64,000 nt of DNA, from positions 11,532,001 through 11,596,000 of the forward strand of contig NC_135773.1 in the NCBI RefSeq assembly GCF_028453695.1, read 5' to 3'. The DNA is from Augochlora pura (lineage: Eukaryota > Arthropoda > Insecta > Hymenoptera > Halictidae). Below the pieces are notes generated by a model. That model saw only the letters and a list, made by a program, of their open reading frames with translations. It made no database searches and was not told the origin of the DNA. This document shows positions 35,519-48,984 of the stretch, piece by piece (positions within the stretch are counted from its first letter, which is position 1; each line of letters begins with the position of its first letter). A program made the position numbers and the translations under genes.

Positions 35519-38500
35519 TTTCTATTTAATCCATACTTGTAGTAATAAATAATTAAATATATTGTTACTACATTATATTTTCATTCACGGCAGAAATAAC
35601 AGAAACATCCTTCGGTCTGCTGTTCTTTTTTTCACCGGGTTATGTAATATTAATGCTTAACAATTGAATTGATACACTATCGTGCCGCACGCGAGTCAGT
35701 GCCTGGCTCTGCATGCTCTATGCACCGCTGATTACGTTCGAAGCCAGAAAACAGAACAATACCAGCAATTACACATTATTGACGCCGCCAAGGGATATCG
35801 TATAGAAAAGGTGCCCCTGCTATAGAAGCAGTGATTTCCAATCAAACTATTCCAGTTGATATTGAATATTATAACATAAAAATTCGGGTACATTTTGTTG
35901 AATGTCGTAAATAGCTTTTAAAATTATTTTCCGGTACAGCAGAATGTTGGAATAATAATAAATCCCGACAACCTTGAACACCTGGGATCAAATCCAATCG
36001 AGAACTATCGAGGGGCGTACATTTATCGTGTGTCAATTGTTTCGAAAGCGACAGCTCTCGAGTTTCAAATCGATCACTGTTCCAAACCCACACGTTGGCT
36101 GCACACACGTATGCGTCCTCCAATAATTCTCAAAATCATTTTACCTGTTAATATCGATCACTTTACTCTTTATCGTTCGAAACTAATGTATACGCGTGTT
36201 CAAAAATTTAGAACAATTATATTATTGAATTATAAAATTAGGCAAACTGTACAATGCATTTTTCACGACGAACATCATTTGTAGACACACTTTCAATAGT
36301 ATCAAATGTGACAATCTATATATTCAAAATAAACTCGTAATAAAGATTGTCGCTACGATTGATAAATTCGTTAAGATCTCTTAAGACTACGGTGTGATAT
36401 ATCGGCTATCAATGGAGTTCACTGAGGTTTCGTTGTATCAGGGACAAATGTGAATTGTAAAACGACGAAGGTGTTTATGATAATCAAGGTATCGAAGAAC
36501 AATGCGGCGGACGACAAAAAACGGTAACAGTCCATCGAAAGCGAGCTTCACATTCCGAACACGTGCTTCTTAAAGGGGAAGTTTACTGCAGGTGATCGCG
36601 CAAATGGCGCTCGCGTCTCAGGATCGCCTCGGGTGATCCATCAAAACGAATCGCATTTATTCGTCATGGCGAATCCTTGCGATTTCTCGACGAGACGTTT
36701 CAATAATCTCGAATCTCAGCGATGATCTCTCGTGACTGATTTCCCACGGTGCCCCAAAAAAAAAGGTAACGTGGATAGTCATCCGAGAAATCATCCGAAG
36801 TGCTCCTAGATCCCCTCCTCGCGTGAATATCATTTTTTCTTGGATTAAAATGGCCGGAAAAATTCGGCGAATAATTAAATCCTCGCCGAGAGAATCGAGG
36901 GGTGACACGAGTAATAGCGTGATGCATTGTGAAATGCATGCTGCGACATCCTCCTGCGTGTAACAAGGCTATTTCCTGGCATCCTGCCAGAGTCAAGACT
37001 GTCGAACCAGAATCGACTTCAAGAACTCGAGGGGTTGGATCCTGCTCCACCTGCAATGACGTTTCACATCATATCTCCGTTGATGCAGCTCGCAATTTCC
37101 GAGACTTCCGGAAGGGACACTTCCTCGTAGGAATCAAATCGACTTCAACCGTGGATTGAGTTGAATATAATGAGAAAATTATTTCGCCTGCTTCCGGAAT
37201 ATTACATTCGTCGTCCTCTATCATCTTAATAGGAATTACTGCGATTCATAATCACTCCACGACTTTCAGCCAGGGTTTTAAACAGTCTCTGGTTCTCTAC
37301 CTCGTCCTTACACGATCCTCTCTAATTATACAGAGTGTTTCACCTAAAACAGGTCACCTAATCTTCAGCTGCGACAACTACGAAACACGTTTCTTGCGTT
37401 CCAATGGCTCCAAAGAGCAAATCAAATTTGTATCTTCAAAGTTGTTCATATGATCCGTGCAGAAAATTCTGCCTAGTTATGCGATTTACATTAACTAATG
37501 CTAACAACTTAGTATGCCGGGTTGGATATAAAAAAGAAATACGAAAAAACTATGTAAATTTGTGATAGCGGAAGCAATTACACCTGAGCATAATTACAAT
37601 ATCAGTTGCAACCACTCTACATGAACACGCAATTAAAAAGGTGGAGTAATAACTGTAATAAACCACAAGAATGTATACATATACATAAATAAAACATACG
37701 TGCGAGTTATTCAAACTACAGCAAAATAACGCGTGAACACAGTGACCGTAATTTTTTGCATATAGTAGTTGCAGTATACTTTTACAGTGGTTGTGTAGAG
37801 AAGATTCGAAAAGACAATTTCAACGTATATTTTATTACCAGATTTTTTACGAAAGTGGAATTCGCAGATAAGAAACCAGGTGGCGGGGTCGATATCGAAA
37901 ATCCTGGGACGCGTCTCGCGATCAATCCTCACAGAATTATCTCTATTTCGCTAGGCTGCGTTCTCAACTTATGATCGTGGTACGTGGGAAACGTGTGGAA
38001 GGAGGAGGGGGTTCAGGGGATCGTGGACCACCTGCGAGATAAACGCGGCGAAGAGTTGGAAAAATATAGACACAAAGAAGATATCAAATCTGAAGGCGAA
38101 TCGACAAGCTTGAAACTTCTGATCTCAGCCACCAGTTTCACGAAGGAATATCATTTTCAGCATTTCGATGTTCAATGAAGTAGAGCGAGGATATGTAAAT
38201 AGATATTTAATAATTAAACTCTTCGACGTGGGTTTGAATTTCAACAAAATGTGTATCAACCTAACAGAATACGACGTACTGATTACTTCTTGATTCGTAA
38301 CAGAGTAACAACGTGTTACATCAACACATTTAGAATCCGAGGGGATACGGTTTGCCGAGGTAGTTTTCTGTCAAACGTTCAAGGATTCATTTCGCCAGAT
38401 GATGAAGCAACCCGGGATTGAGAGTTTCCTGGAAAGTAGAAGACTTTCGTGAGCATCGCGGGCCAAGCAAACATGGAATATTGCAAATTAAACTCGGCTT

Positions 38501-41500
38501 CGTATCCGGCCTGCCTATACCTTTTTCTTATCTCTCGCGAATGGCGAGAATGTTTATTTATGCAGGCCAATACCATTTCACTTTTTATCGCTGAAAGACA
38601 TCGTTCAGCCTAAAACAATGTTAAGGTTATGACAATATCATGCATTTGACATTTGTGTGACTAATCATTTGTTATATCTCAGAGACATTGGTAGAACAGT
38701 ATATTGGAGTACAATCGATTCAAGAGACAAACGAATTGGAAAACACTAGGAGGTGAAATCAAATTTGAGGAACACGTATGTTAAGAAAATAAATTTTACT
38801 TTATTTTATATGCTACTAATATTTTTGCAGTAAAAAGAATTCTTATTTTAGTAAACAATAATGACTAAGATGTTTACGATTGCAATCATTTCTTCTAAGA
38901 AAAACAAAAATACTTACTGTGTGCCTACATTTATTTAGGTCATCAGATGTTGACGACGTGGAAGCGGAATTTAATTCAATGTTAAAATAACGGCAAGGGG
39001 TTAAGGTCATAACTCTGCAGAATAACTAAGCGTATACTTATCCATCGATGGTGTGGTGGTATTAAAATATCGTCGATTATAGAAAATGATAGCCTATCGT
39101 ATATAATTACCTTTGCATTTATCAAGATCTTCGTGATCGATATTAATCTTCGAATAGCGGCCATTTTCGCATACGATTAATTTTCATTTGTATATTGTTA
39201 AAATCTCTTTATTGAGACCAAGTTCTTCCTTTCATCAATTGAAATGTTAATAGTTAATAACTACATATGACTGAATTAAAATTAGAATTTAGATTGGTTA
39301 TTTATAACTCTAGCTCGAAATGGACCCGGTGTCCGCCATCCGAGGGTTAATGTTGCAAAATTCCCCTCAAAAAAAGCCAAAGTAAACAATAAAAGAGGAG
39401 GAGCCGAATCCGCTCGAGGCCTCGCCGATTCGTGCAAGTAAAATTGTTCTACCGGCAAGAAATAGTTAGGCCAGGTATTACGCCGGGTACGAGGGCGGCG
39501 CAAAGGGAGGGGGCCGTATGCTGACAGCGAATTCCTAAGAAATTTCCAAGTTCATTCCACCGCCGACGACGGGAATCAACGACTGGCGTTACTCTATGCA
39601 GGTTAAGAGAGGAATTCTTTCCTTGAAGTTCCGCGGCCGCACCGTCGAAATATAGGTTATCGGGGATGTAAGGCGGAAGAGGAGGGTGGGCTGCGTTGGA
39701 GGTCGAAGTCAAAGTGTAGGGGAGGCAGGCAGAGGAAGAGCTAAAAATCGGAAAAGGGAGAGACCGGTGGAAGGGAAAGAGACGGCGAGGGAGGGGGAGG
39801 ACGGTAGGACAAAGAAGATCCTGAATATTGCTGACGGGGCCATCTTGGAGTACTCTTCATGCGGAGTTTCTCCGTTTAACTCGCCGTCCCCTTCTCATCC
39901 TTGTTTTTCATCATCCATCTTTTATCGTGGATCGCCCGATTCTCGCGACTCTGATTCGATCGCCGATAGAGAGCCACCAAACGCGTGGGGGTGATAGAGG
40001 AACCCCGCGACACTTTCCTCTGGCACACACGCGTGAGCCTTACCATTTTATGATCCCTTTACGATTATGTCCGACTCTTAATGTGCGCTCCAATGGCTCA
40101 CAGAGAATCTGCGGGCCGCTTGTGGAGAAGTTGATGCCTCGAATTCGATTGTGAACGTTTTAAAATTATTATTAAAGAATCGTTCTATAAAAGAACGATT
40201 ATTAAAGTCCTCGACGCTTGTTTGCACGATTACAAGCAAAAGAGAATGTTCCCTTTAAACTGTTAACCTTCAGGCGGCAAGTGTTAGTGACGATTGCAAC
40301 ATTGATGATGATTAAGCCCAGTTAAGCCATTGCTAATGAAATGTAGGCTCAGAAGTTGGTATATCTCGAAACTAAAAAGTATCAATCCTTCCATATAGAT
40401 TAACAACGAAATAAAAAATTTAATATAACAGTTTAATATCGTGATACGCAATCTCCTCGATTATGACTGATAAAGTATTTTTGAAACATTGCGCTCATAA
40501 CTGAAATTACGTTAAAAAACATAATAAATCGGTATGTGACATAAAAGTCACCCTGAATAATATACGGTGAAAGCCGTTTCATTATAAATTGCAAGTATTA
40601 TAGAAACAAATAATTTATGACCGATATTATCAATTTATTCCCTTAAAGATTTACAGTGCCAATAAATAATTATTGGAGATTTTTCCGATCTCTAACAGTT
40701 AATGAACTCGGGAAACCACCCCTTTAAGATTGAAATAACGATGATAAGATGTATCGACTAGAAACTGGTAGATTAGTAATCGATCGGTCGTTGAATTTCT
40801 CAATCTCGCGCGAACTGATTGAAAAATCATTGGATTCGAGTAATACTCGGAGGCGGGACGTTTCTAATAATTAAATACAGCTAAAGAATTGAGTATCTGA
40901 CGAAGTTACTTGAAACGTGACGAAATCCTAAATTGCATCTTGCGGTTTCGCGGTTAAATCTAGTACCAAGCTATCAGCGAAGAAGAAAAATAAGATGAAA
41001 GTAGATCAGGGTTCTATTTCTTCATGGACAACAGACGTAAGATCGATTTCCGGATTTAATTACCAATTCCGCGGAACCTTGGTCGTATTCTCCGGAGGTA
41101 AAGATGTAACTATGAGAACAATTTCACCTGCGTGCATTGGCCTCATGCCGATGTTAATGAACTTCAAATACGTAATCCGACAATTCAACAATGTCGTCGC
41201 CATTACAAATATTCTCGATTATCTCTATGACTGTGTCATGATTAAGCCAAAATCAAAGTTTCTTTCACCTATTAATTTTGATCGGCTATAAAAGTCATAT
41301 GAAATCATTTTTCGACACATGCGATGGATCAGGATGTTTTCAAACGATCATCCGCTTGGTCTTCTTCTTCGAACAAGTACCAGCATACTTGACCGAGGTA
41401 TTTAACGATTTAATTACATAAAGCGACGGGGAAACGGGTGTCACAAAAGGGTAATGATAAGAGGGCTATTGAGGGTAGAGTAGACAAAAAAAAAGGATAT

Positions 41501-42574
41501 CAGCGATTTTAGTAGGCGATAACCGCGCTATGAACTACCCAATGCTAAAGTAAGTACACCTCTGGCTCGACAATTAGCTTTTAAAGTCCTCGTAGAAGTT
41601 TGTCGAGGAAAAGCAGTTTCAAAATTCCAAAGTTCCGAGTGCTTCTTCGATTGAAGGACCACTTAATGTTTCCGTAAAAATTTCATTCCGAATCGATCTG
41701 TTGTCGACGTTCACGATGAAAAACGACGCCCGGCCGAAGAACTTCACACAAACGAGTTCGAAATGAATTTTGTTACCAATTAGAAATCTCCAACTTTCTA
41801 GGCGAACCGGAATTACTGGGGCGCGCCGTATAAATAGAAAATATCCCGACGCCTTACACATGGGTATTAAAACGTTCAGACGGGGGAACCTTCGTCGAAT
41901 AGCGGGGAATGCGAATGACAGAAATTCCGATAATGAGAGATCCTACCGAACCTAAGATTTATACGGCGCATGCTTTTTACCAACGAATTAAAGTTCCCGC
42001 GAGGTTGTCGGGAATCGTCGTCTCAATTTTCAGTCGGGAGTGTCAGCGGTCTAAAAGTTGAGAATTTTTGTTATTTTCCCTTTTGTCGTTTTTTTGTTAT
42101 TCCTCGCGATCCTCACTTCCGGCGAGGTTTGTCCGATCCTAATAACTTCCGTTCAAGGCCTGGTATCGATAATCCCATTGTCGAGTGGGTATCGAGAAAA
42201 CTCCCGGGTTGAATGGAGTGCGGTAGCACCGCAGGAGACTGCTAATGCACTGTCAACAATGGATCTCGCACCAGGAAATCTCTTCCTACCTCTGCAATGA
42301 ATTCAAGCTGTACTGACTTCGATTACTTCGCGCCCGGATGTTATGACACTTTCGTACGGCGCAATTTTCAATGAAGATCCTCGCGCACTTTATACCGGAT
42401 CTCTTTCCCAGATCCGTCAATGAATAATTCGCTGTTCCGTCTCGTAAGCTGGCGATTCACTGCAAATTGCGAGCCTTTTCAATTTTTTTATTACGACGTC
42501 GTAGTAGCACGATGTAAAATGCTGCACGAGCCACCATCATTGAAGAATATTCTATTCAGTTTATAAAATCCTAT
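35519..42574. other. Long spacer, no gene recognised
   Basis: No exon chain with recognisable domains. Regions at 36640-37150 and 39480-40150 are GC-richer; the second has a purine-rich run near 39700-39810 and a 102-codon frame (39686-39994) without known motifs. The frame at 37984-38178 (WKEEGVQGIVDHLRDKRGEE) has protein-like composition but no context. A hairpin AATCGTTCT/AGAACGATT lies at about 40169-40191. A CCCC-family end, GCAAGGGG followed by TTAA, occurs at 38993-39004 without a visible partner. Confidence 0.45.
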
Positions 42575-42578
42575 TTAA

Positions 42579-42821
42579 CCCCTTCCGCTATAATAACGAG
42601 TCAGACTCGTGTTACAGATTTCATGCAAGATCTACTAAATGTGAATATTATTAATCTCTTCTATATCGAAATAAAAATAGATTCTTCTGTTATCGAAGTC
42701 TATAAACGAAAGTGCGTAAAAACAATAAAAGAAACAAAAATTGTTTGCTCCTATTAAGGAAAATATTAAGGATAAATAAATGCTAATCAACGCAGCGCGA
42801 AAGGAATCATAGTGCAAGGAG
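42579..42821. mobile_element. CCCCTT-end TTAA element (copy C)
   Basis: TTAA lies at 42575-42578 and 42822-42825. The left end is CCCCTTCCGC, the right end reverse-complemented is CTCCTTGCAC, so the inverted repeats are imperfect. It carries one CGAGTCAGACTCG palindrome close to the left end but no tandem satellite. Same family as copies A and B. Confidence 0.7.
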
Positions 42822-43931
42822 TTAATACAAGAACATCAGGATTGTCATTTTACCATGTCTGGAAAATGTATGAATATCTGGAATATGTACAAATTGTGAC
42901 TATTTTACTTCTTCAAAATCGCAAGGCGTTTTAGATCACGAGACATATTATTAAAGCTATATTGAAAAATTCTGTTCTGTTTTCAAAACTACATATTCAG
43001 TTGAAATTATGTTTATCATTTCCTTATTTAGCGAGAACTGCTTCATTATTTGCTTTCTATTGTTCAAATTCCTACGTGTTAATTTTTTATTCAAAAACGT
43101 AATCCATTGAAATCGATTTCTCAAAGTAAATATTAAATCCTAATTTAAATTCTTAAAATTAGTCGCTATAGTTCTTGTGACGATCAAAAATACGTAGGTA
43201 TTTTCTAGCCAATCATATATCTTTCATGATTCCTATTCTTCCGTCAAGATTCATTGATTCATTAAAAAGAAAGTCATTCGGTATCTCTTATTGCATATAC
43301 ACTGTATGCAAAGTAATTGTATATCACACAATTGGCAACCGATAACAAAAAAATAGCATTCAAAAATCGGAAAGACGCGGATATCATGGTATTGAATAAC
43401 ATAAAAATCGAACCGAAAAATCGAACTAAGAATAACAGAAATGGTAAGTAAAGAAGTAAGGTGAAAACAAAAACCAAAAATAATATTTAGAGCACATCGA
43501 CCGCTGAAAGTTCGCAGGGCAACTAAGCCCATCTAAAACCAACCGTCGACTGGCCCATTAATTTATTTAGATCGAGACTTTATGGTGGCATAAACCACCG
43601 CTCCGTCTAGGAAGGGGAAAAAAATCTTAAAAGCCCCTGATACTTTGCGAACTTCCTCGCTAAGAGGTGCTAAAGCTTTTTACCTGGGAAACGTTTAACA
43701 GTTTCATTATTAGGTAGTCGGCCGGAAAGAAATATGTAATTTCGAGTGAAATATGTGTTTGATTAACTTCCGAAATCGAAGAGGCGGGAGTGGGGTTCGA
43801 CAGTGATAGGGGTTCGGGGATAGTAGGGGCCGTAGCGCGAAGAAGAGGATCAAGGTTCGGGAGAAAGAGGGAAAGCGCAGGGTGGTAAGTGCGGAGTTGC
43901 CACCCTTCGTCAGCTGTCCTGTACGAGGCAG

Positions 43932-44218
43932 TCAGTACGCGTCGTGGCTTCGCCACGTGCTTCTCGTCTCTTCGGAAAGTTCGAAGTTCGGTGTGAACGG
44001 CAATACCGCGATATCTCTTCGGTGATAATAAATTCTACGACCTCCTCGGAAGCGTTCGCACCTCCTTCCAAACAGTTTTTTTTTTTTCTGTGACTTCAGG
44101 ATGCGACTGATCGAGAGACTGTCAATTTTAATGGCATTCATTATTTCCTCCTCGTGATGAAGGGATCGTTTGAGAGACGTCAATGGAGGCTCGTATGTGC
44201 GAAGATCGAGCATAATCG
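43932..44218 (+). promoter_or_regulatory. Candidate promoter and untranslated first exon
   Basis: A GC-richer stretch holds the initiator TCAGT at 43932-43936, with CACGTG (E-box) at 43953-43958, and ends in a strong donor CG|GTGAGT at 44219. An ATG at 44183 opens only a 10-codon frame, so the exon would be untranslated. It could be the 5' exon of the plus-strand gene whose coding starts near 62561. No transcript evidence; inference. Confidence 0.35.
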
Positions 44219-47200
44219 GTGAGTTTATTTAATTTTTGTGTGGACTTAGTATCTAATCGTCTACAGTGTCAAATATTTTTAATCGAAGTGCAACTGGAAT
44301 TTCGCCTTCCATTTATCGATGGAAATTAGACGTTGTTAGCACTTTTTATAAAGATCGTGGTGTATTTTGTGTTCCCTAAATTTTATATTGTTCCATAACC
44401 GTGGGAAATTATTTTTTCAATGTGTTTTAATGGTTCCCGAAGCTGTTCTTCTGTGAAATGATTAATTATAATTGTGTTATAGGAAAAGATTTTTTTCCGA
44501 ACAATAATTCAAGATGAAGTGATTATATTATGTTATTGAAGATAATTCGTTGACATACAGCAGTTGAAAACATTTATTAGGGAGTCTCTAATTGTCATTC
44601 ACAATTCTTAAATACTATCATTCATTTAACCGCTATTGATTACGCGTGTTAAGTTGTGCAAAGTGGTTATCATTTATGATGTTAAATTTAGGAAATTTTG
44701 GGGTACAGTGTCGTTTGTAATTTAAAACTGGAATGATCGTATCATTCTGTGTATAAAGTAATAAATCAATAATTAAAATGAGTAGTACTTAAAAAAGGAT
44801 CTTAACAATCAGAGTTAATCATCGTAAAATTTGCTGTAAAATTTAACGGTGGTGAAGAACTACAGATTATATCAAATTCACTTGATAATTTTTCTGAACA
44901 AACGGCAGAAAAAGAGTAAAAAATGAGTGAAAAAGAGTTAGAAGTGTTAAAAGAGTGGAATGATTTTTCCGGAATTTAGTGTTTCATGTGTAGCTGATAT
45001 AACAAAGCCAATAGTTTTTGTTTCTTTTTTTAATGCGAACAACATGAAAAATTTTAGAGCTCTGTCAGTGAAATTTTTTAGAATGAAAAAACAGAGTTTC
45101 TCTTTTTTGGCAGTGCAATTTTGTTTACAGTTTACACTATGCATACTTCATAGAAATGGGAAAAAGCAATTAACACCTTTCATACCCGAAGCTTGTTACT
45201 AAAGTTCTTTCATCATTAATTAACGTTGCATAAATATTGTAAATAATACTGTAAATAATTTCCTAAGATATTACTGAGCTCGTGGAACAAAAAAAATTGA
45301 TCTCATATTTGTTTAAAAAAACTAAATGTGGTAGAACTTTGATTACATAGTATCCCCGGTATCCAAATAATTTACTGTGACATTGTGCGTTCTACGCTCG
45401 CAAAGCATAGAATGTCCCAACTTCCATTGAACTATAGAACTATTTCTAGAATACAATAGCTTGATTTAACTTGGAACAACTTTATCGCGTACACAGAATG
45501 ATCTATATATCCATGCTGTTGCGACTTGTTATCTCGAAACAATTAAGAACATCAATGAACAGCTTCTCCAACGTAACAACTACATCACGATCTAACAAAT
45601 GAAAATCGCATTAAATCGAGGAGGGCGGAATGTCTTTAAATGTAGGATAATATAATCTAATAGCTTTTCCTGAGATTATTATCTAAGTAAAAATTATCGA
45701 GCTACTTGCGTATATAGCACATTCATTAAAATTTAGTTAAATTTCACAACAGTAACTTTATGCAGAATACAATGGAGACTTCCTTATCTAAAGTTTTATT
45801 TTTGCAACATTCTGATACCAAGACATTACACCATCCGAAAATTTAATGAATATTTACATTTAAAAGTTTCGTAAAAATCAGTTTTCGGTTAAACGAGTCT
45901 CTTCTTTATAAATTAAGCCCTATTTTCGACAAGTATACGATTTCCTTGCTACCTCTGATACTTCTGCGAAATGATGAAAGTGTAGCGGTTGAAATCTCCT
46001 GAATGGCTGAACGCTTACTCCGCCATCTTGAATGTGGAGTATCAAAACTTCATACCCAAGAAATTCACGCAATAAGACTGAACGTCTTCAAACTGTTTCT
46101 ACATCGTAAAATAACATAATACATTAAACATAAAAGCTGACGCTTCTACGAGAAAATGCTTCGGGCAAAAATTACTCCATTTTTGGATTATTCCATCCAA
46201 GATTTAGATTATATGTCTTCTACACCTCTGCTCATTGCAAAAATATTATCACCATATAATATTCTCCTTGAGACCAAGCAACTTTTGTTTGAAATATTTT
46301 TTTCTATTTTTAAAGACGAATTTCTTTTCGTTATTTAAGTGAATTATTCAAATCACCTGTTTTAAATGCCCCAATCTGTATAACATCACTATTTTAAGAA
46401 GTGGAAATAAGTTAATGAACATATTGTAGCTCATATATGTATAATTAGAACAAACAGTAGACACATGTAGTGTAAGTATAAAATGACATATAATATAGTG
46501 GGTAATAATAAAGTGAACTTTTGGTAAGTTGGGTGACATAGTAGTCCGTTGCCCCGAGAAGATCATCAAAAATTTGAGGATGCCAGGGGATTATTCATTT
46601 GCGACGCTGATGAAATATTGATGGCGTCGAGGCTTGCCTCAGAAAGAAATAGTGCTATTTAGTTCGTTGTAAACCGGCGCTGATTTATCGTGTCAGGAGT
46701 AAAGACGGTTTCGTTATGCGAAAAAGAGTGCCACTTAGGTGTTACTAAGCAATTCCCTGCGAGACTTATCGTCCTTCTATGCGGTGACAGTAATTCACCA
46801 GAGGGAAATAAATTCGCGGTATCTTCTCCCGTTACACATCGTTCCCGGAGCAAAAAATGACCGAGGACATGTAAAATATTTTATTAATTTGACTGCGCGA
46901 GACGCTTCGCCAGCGACAGGTTTAACAACGTTTCATATTTTCGAAGAGAACGTTAACTTGAAGACCATTTCAAGATAGCTAAATCGTCGACAAAAACCTG
47001 TAGCCTCAAATAATTTAATAATCATAGAATAAAATTAAGTTTATTTTTATCGTTTCCTTCGTTGAATCATACCAATTCGAAATTCATTGTAATTACCGTT
47101 CGAGCATTTTCTGAATTTTCTGTTGAAGTACATAGTATTATTATAATTAAATTCTGTTAATATGATTAGCGTTATAATTACAAATCCCACGTGAACGGTG

Positions 47201-48980
47201 TAATAATTAATATTTTACGGATCAAACGCTTCCTGTTGAATCTCCGGATTTGTGAAGAACAATCAAATGCATTGCGTTTATATTGTCAATCGATAAAAGA
47301 TAATTCTTTCATGTAGTTACGATTACGTAGGAGAAGAACACTATCGTGTATAATTTCATTATATATTTTAATTTCATTGCTGGTTGCTCTAAATTAGGAA
47401 TACACAAATTTGTTTCACAATTAATATACACATTTAAATTTTCTTAAAAATTCCTTCACTTTCATTGAATGTTAGTACTGAAAAAGAAAGTTGCTTTTCA
47501 ATTTCTGGGTTAGCGCCTATATGACGGCAACTTTTATTACGAATGGTATGGAAAATATATTCGAGGCGCCCGCATTCGGCCAGACGAAACGAAGACGTGG
47601 GTTACACCAGTAATTAGAAAGTTTTATTATAAAAGTTGTATTCTCCATTGAGAGATCTTTCTGTATTGTCAAGAATTAGGTCGGGGTACCCTATTCGGTC
47701 CCTTCGGCGATCAGTTTTAAAGCGCACTTTTCACTCGCAACACATCGACGTTGCACGACCGAACTTTCAGTTTCCATGCAGTTCAATTAAACGACATCGG
47801 GACAGCCCTCTCGCGTTCTAAGATTTCACTGCGATGAATTTCTTTTAATGGACAAAGTTTCCAGAATCGCGGCGAAATAAACATCCACGAGTTATCTCGG
47901 CGTAGGTACATTAATGTAGCCCTCAACCGCGAGCAACGAAAATCTTTTTCTGAAACTGTTTCTCTGTTCGGTATAATTGTGGCTTTTAAGGCTTTCGAAA
48001 ACAGTTCGTGAAATAATTCATATTTATACATTTAACCAATGATTCCGTCTCGAAGTCTTTGTAGATTTAGTTAAATTATAATTCTGAAGTTTGAAACAAT
48101 GAATATTTATATTTGTGTAAATTCTTTATCAATTCAGTAGTTACGAAAGCTACCGATAGTATTTTATAATACACAAACTCAACCGACTATACATCGAAAA
48201 TTTATGCCGACAAACAGTTGCAAATATTTTTCTGAGAATGTATAATTTTTTAAATAATAGACAAGGATATCAGATAAATTATACAAAATGACTACCAGTT
48301 AAATTAACCTTGCAATCATTTTCAGGCAATTTACGTGATTATTAAATTCTTTCAACGATTAACAATACCGACAGCCTTGTCACACATAAATAAAATTCGT
48401 GGTATAAGAATAGCAAATAACATTCGACAATAGATAACGAAAAGAAAAATTGTTTGCATCGTGTGTTGCGTCATTAAATAACATACACACGGGATCGGCT
48501 GCAGAGAATAAAAATGAGGACACAAAAATCGATTTATTCACTTCACAGGAAAACATCAAATGTGAAAAATTTGAACGAAAATCCATCCTTAAGCCAAGTA
48601 CCTACGTTTGACAGTAGGCAAAATATCAGGGAAGCCTTCATAAAGAGAGATATACTATCCATTGCAGCAGTTGACATTATTCTACCACCTTTAGCTATAG
48701 GAATAGCTAAATAATATGATTTAGTGTCGCTAGAATAGTGACAGTAATGTAAAGCGACTAATTCGAAACTTTATAAAACAGAGGTTTGAGATTTCTCAAA
48801 TATTTTCAAAGATTTTAAAATTTGTCTCGTACTTAAAGGAACGGATGAACATTCATACTTAAAAGCTTATTATTAAAAATCTCTATCACGAGTCGTTATC
48901 ATCTCGTTAAAGTATTGCAAGGGGTTAAGGTATGCTTAATACCTCTCATATTAGCTCCTATTAACATAAAGTTTTCTCAT
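44219..48980. other. Spacer or intron, no gene recognised
   Basis: AT-rich, no recognisable domains in either strand. If the 43932-44218 exon is real, this is part of its first intron. At 48893-48928 there is a CGAGT remnant followed by GCAAGGGG and TTAA, a right end of the CCCCTT family with no clear left end. Confidence 0.45.
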
Positions 48981-48984
48981 ATTA

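Noticed and set aside
35262..35529. Open frames on both strands with 15-residue repeats (RESDSRPDTWAKHKY type)
   Set aside because: They follow from the 45-bp satellite, whose period is a multiple of three; the same happens at 28726-28971. Several frames are open at once and none has a gene context.
36700..37056. 118-codon minus-strand frame
   Set aside because: No domain, no start or splice support, and an overlapping frame is also open.
39686..40154. Overlapping 102- and 108-codon plus-strand frames
   Set aside because: GC-rich, purine-biased sequence leaves several frames open; no domain, splice context or neighbour supports coding.
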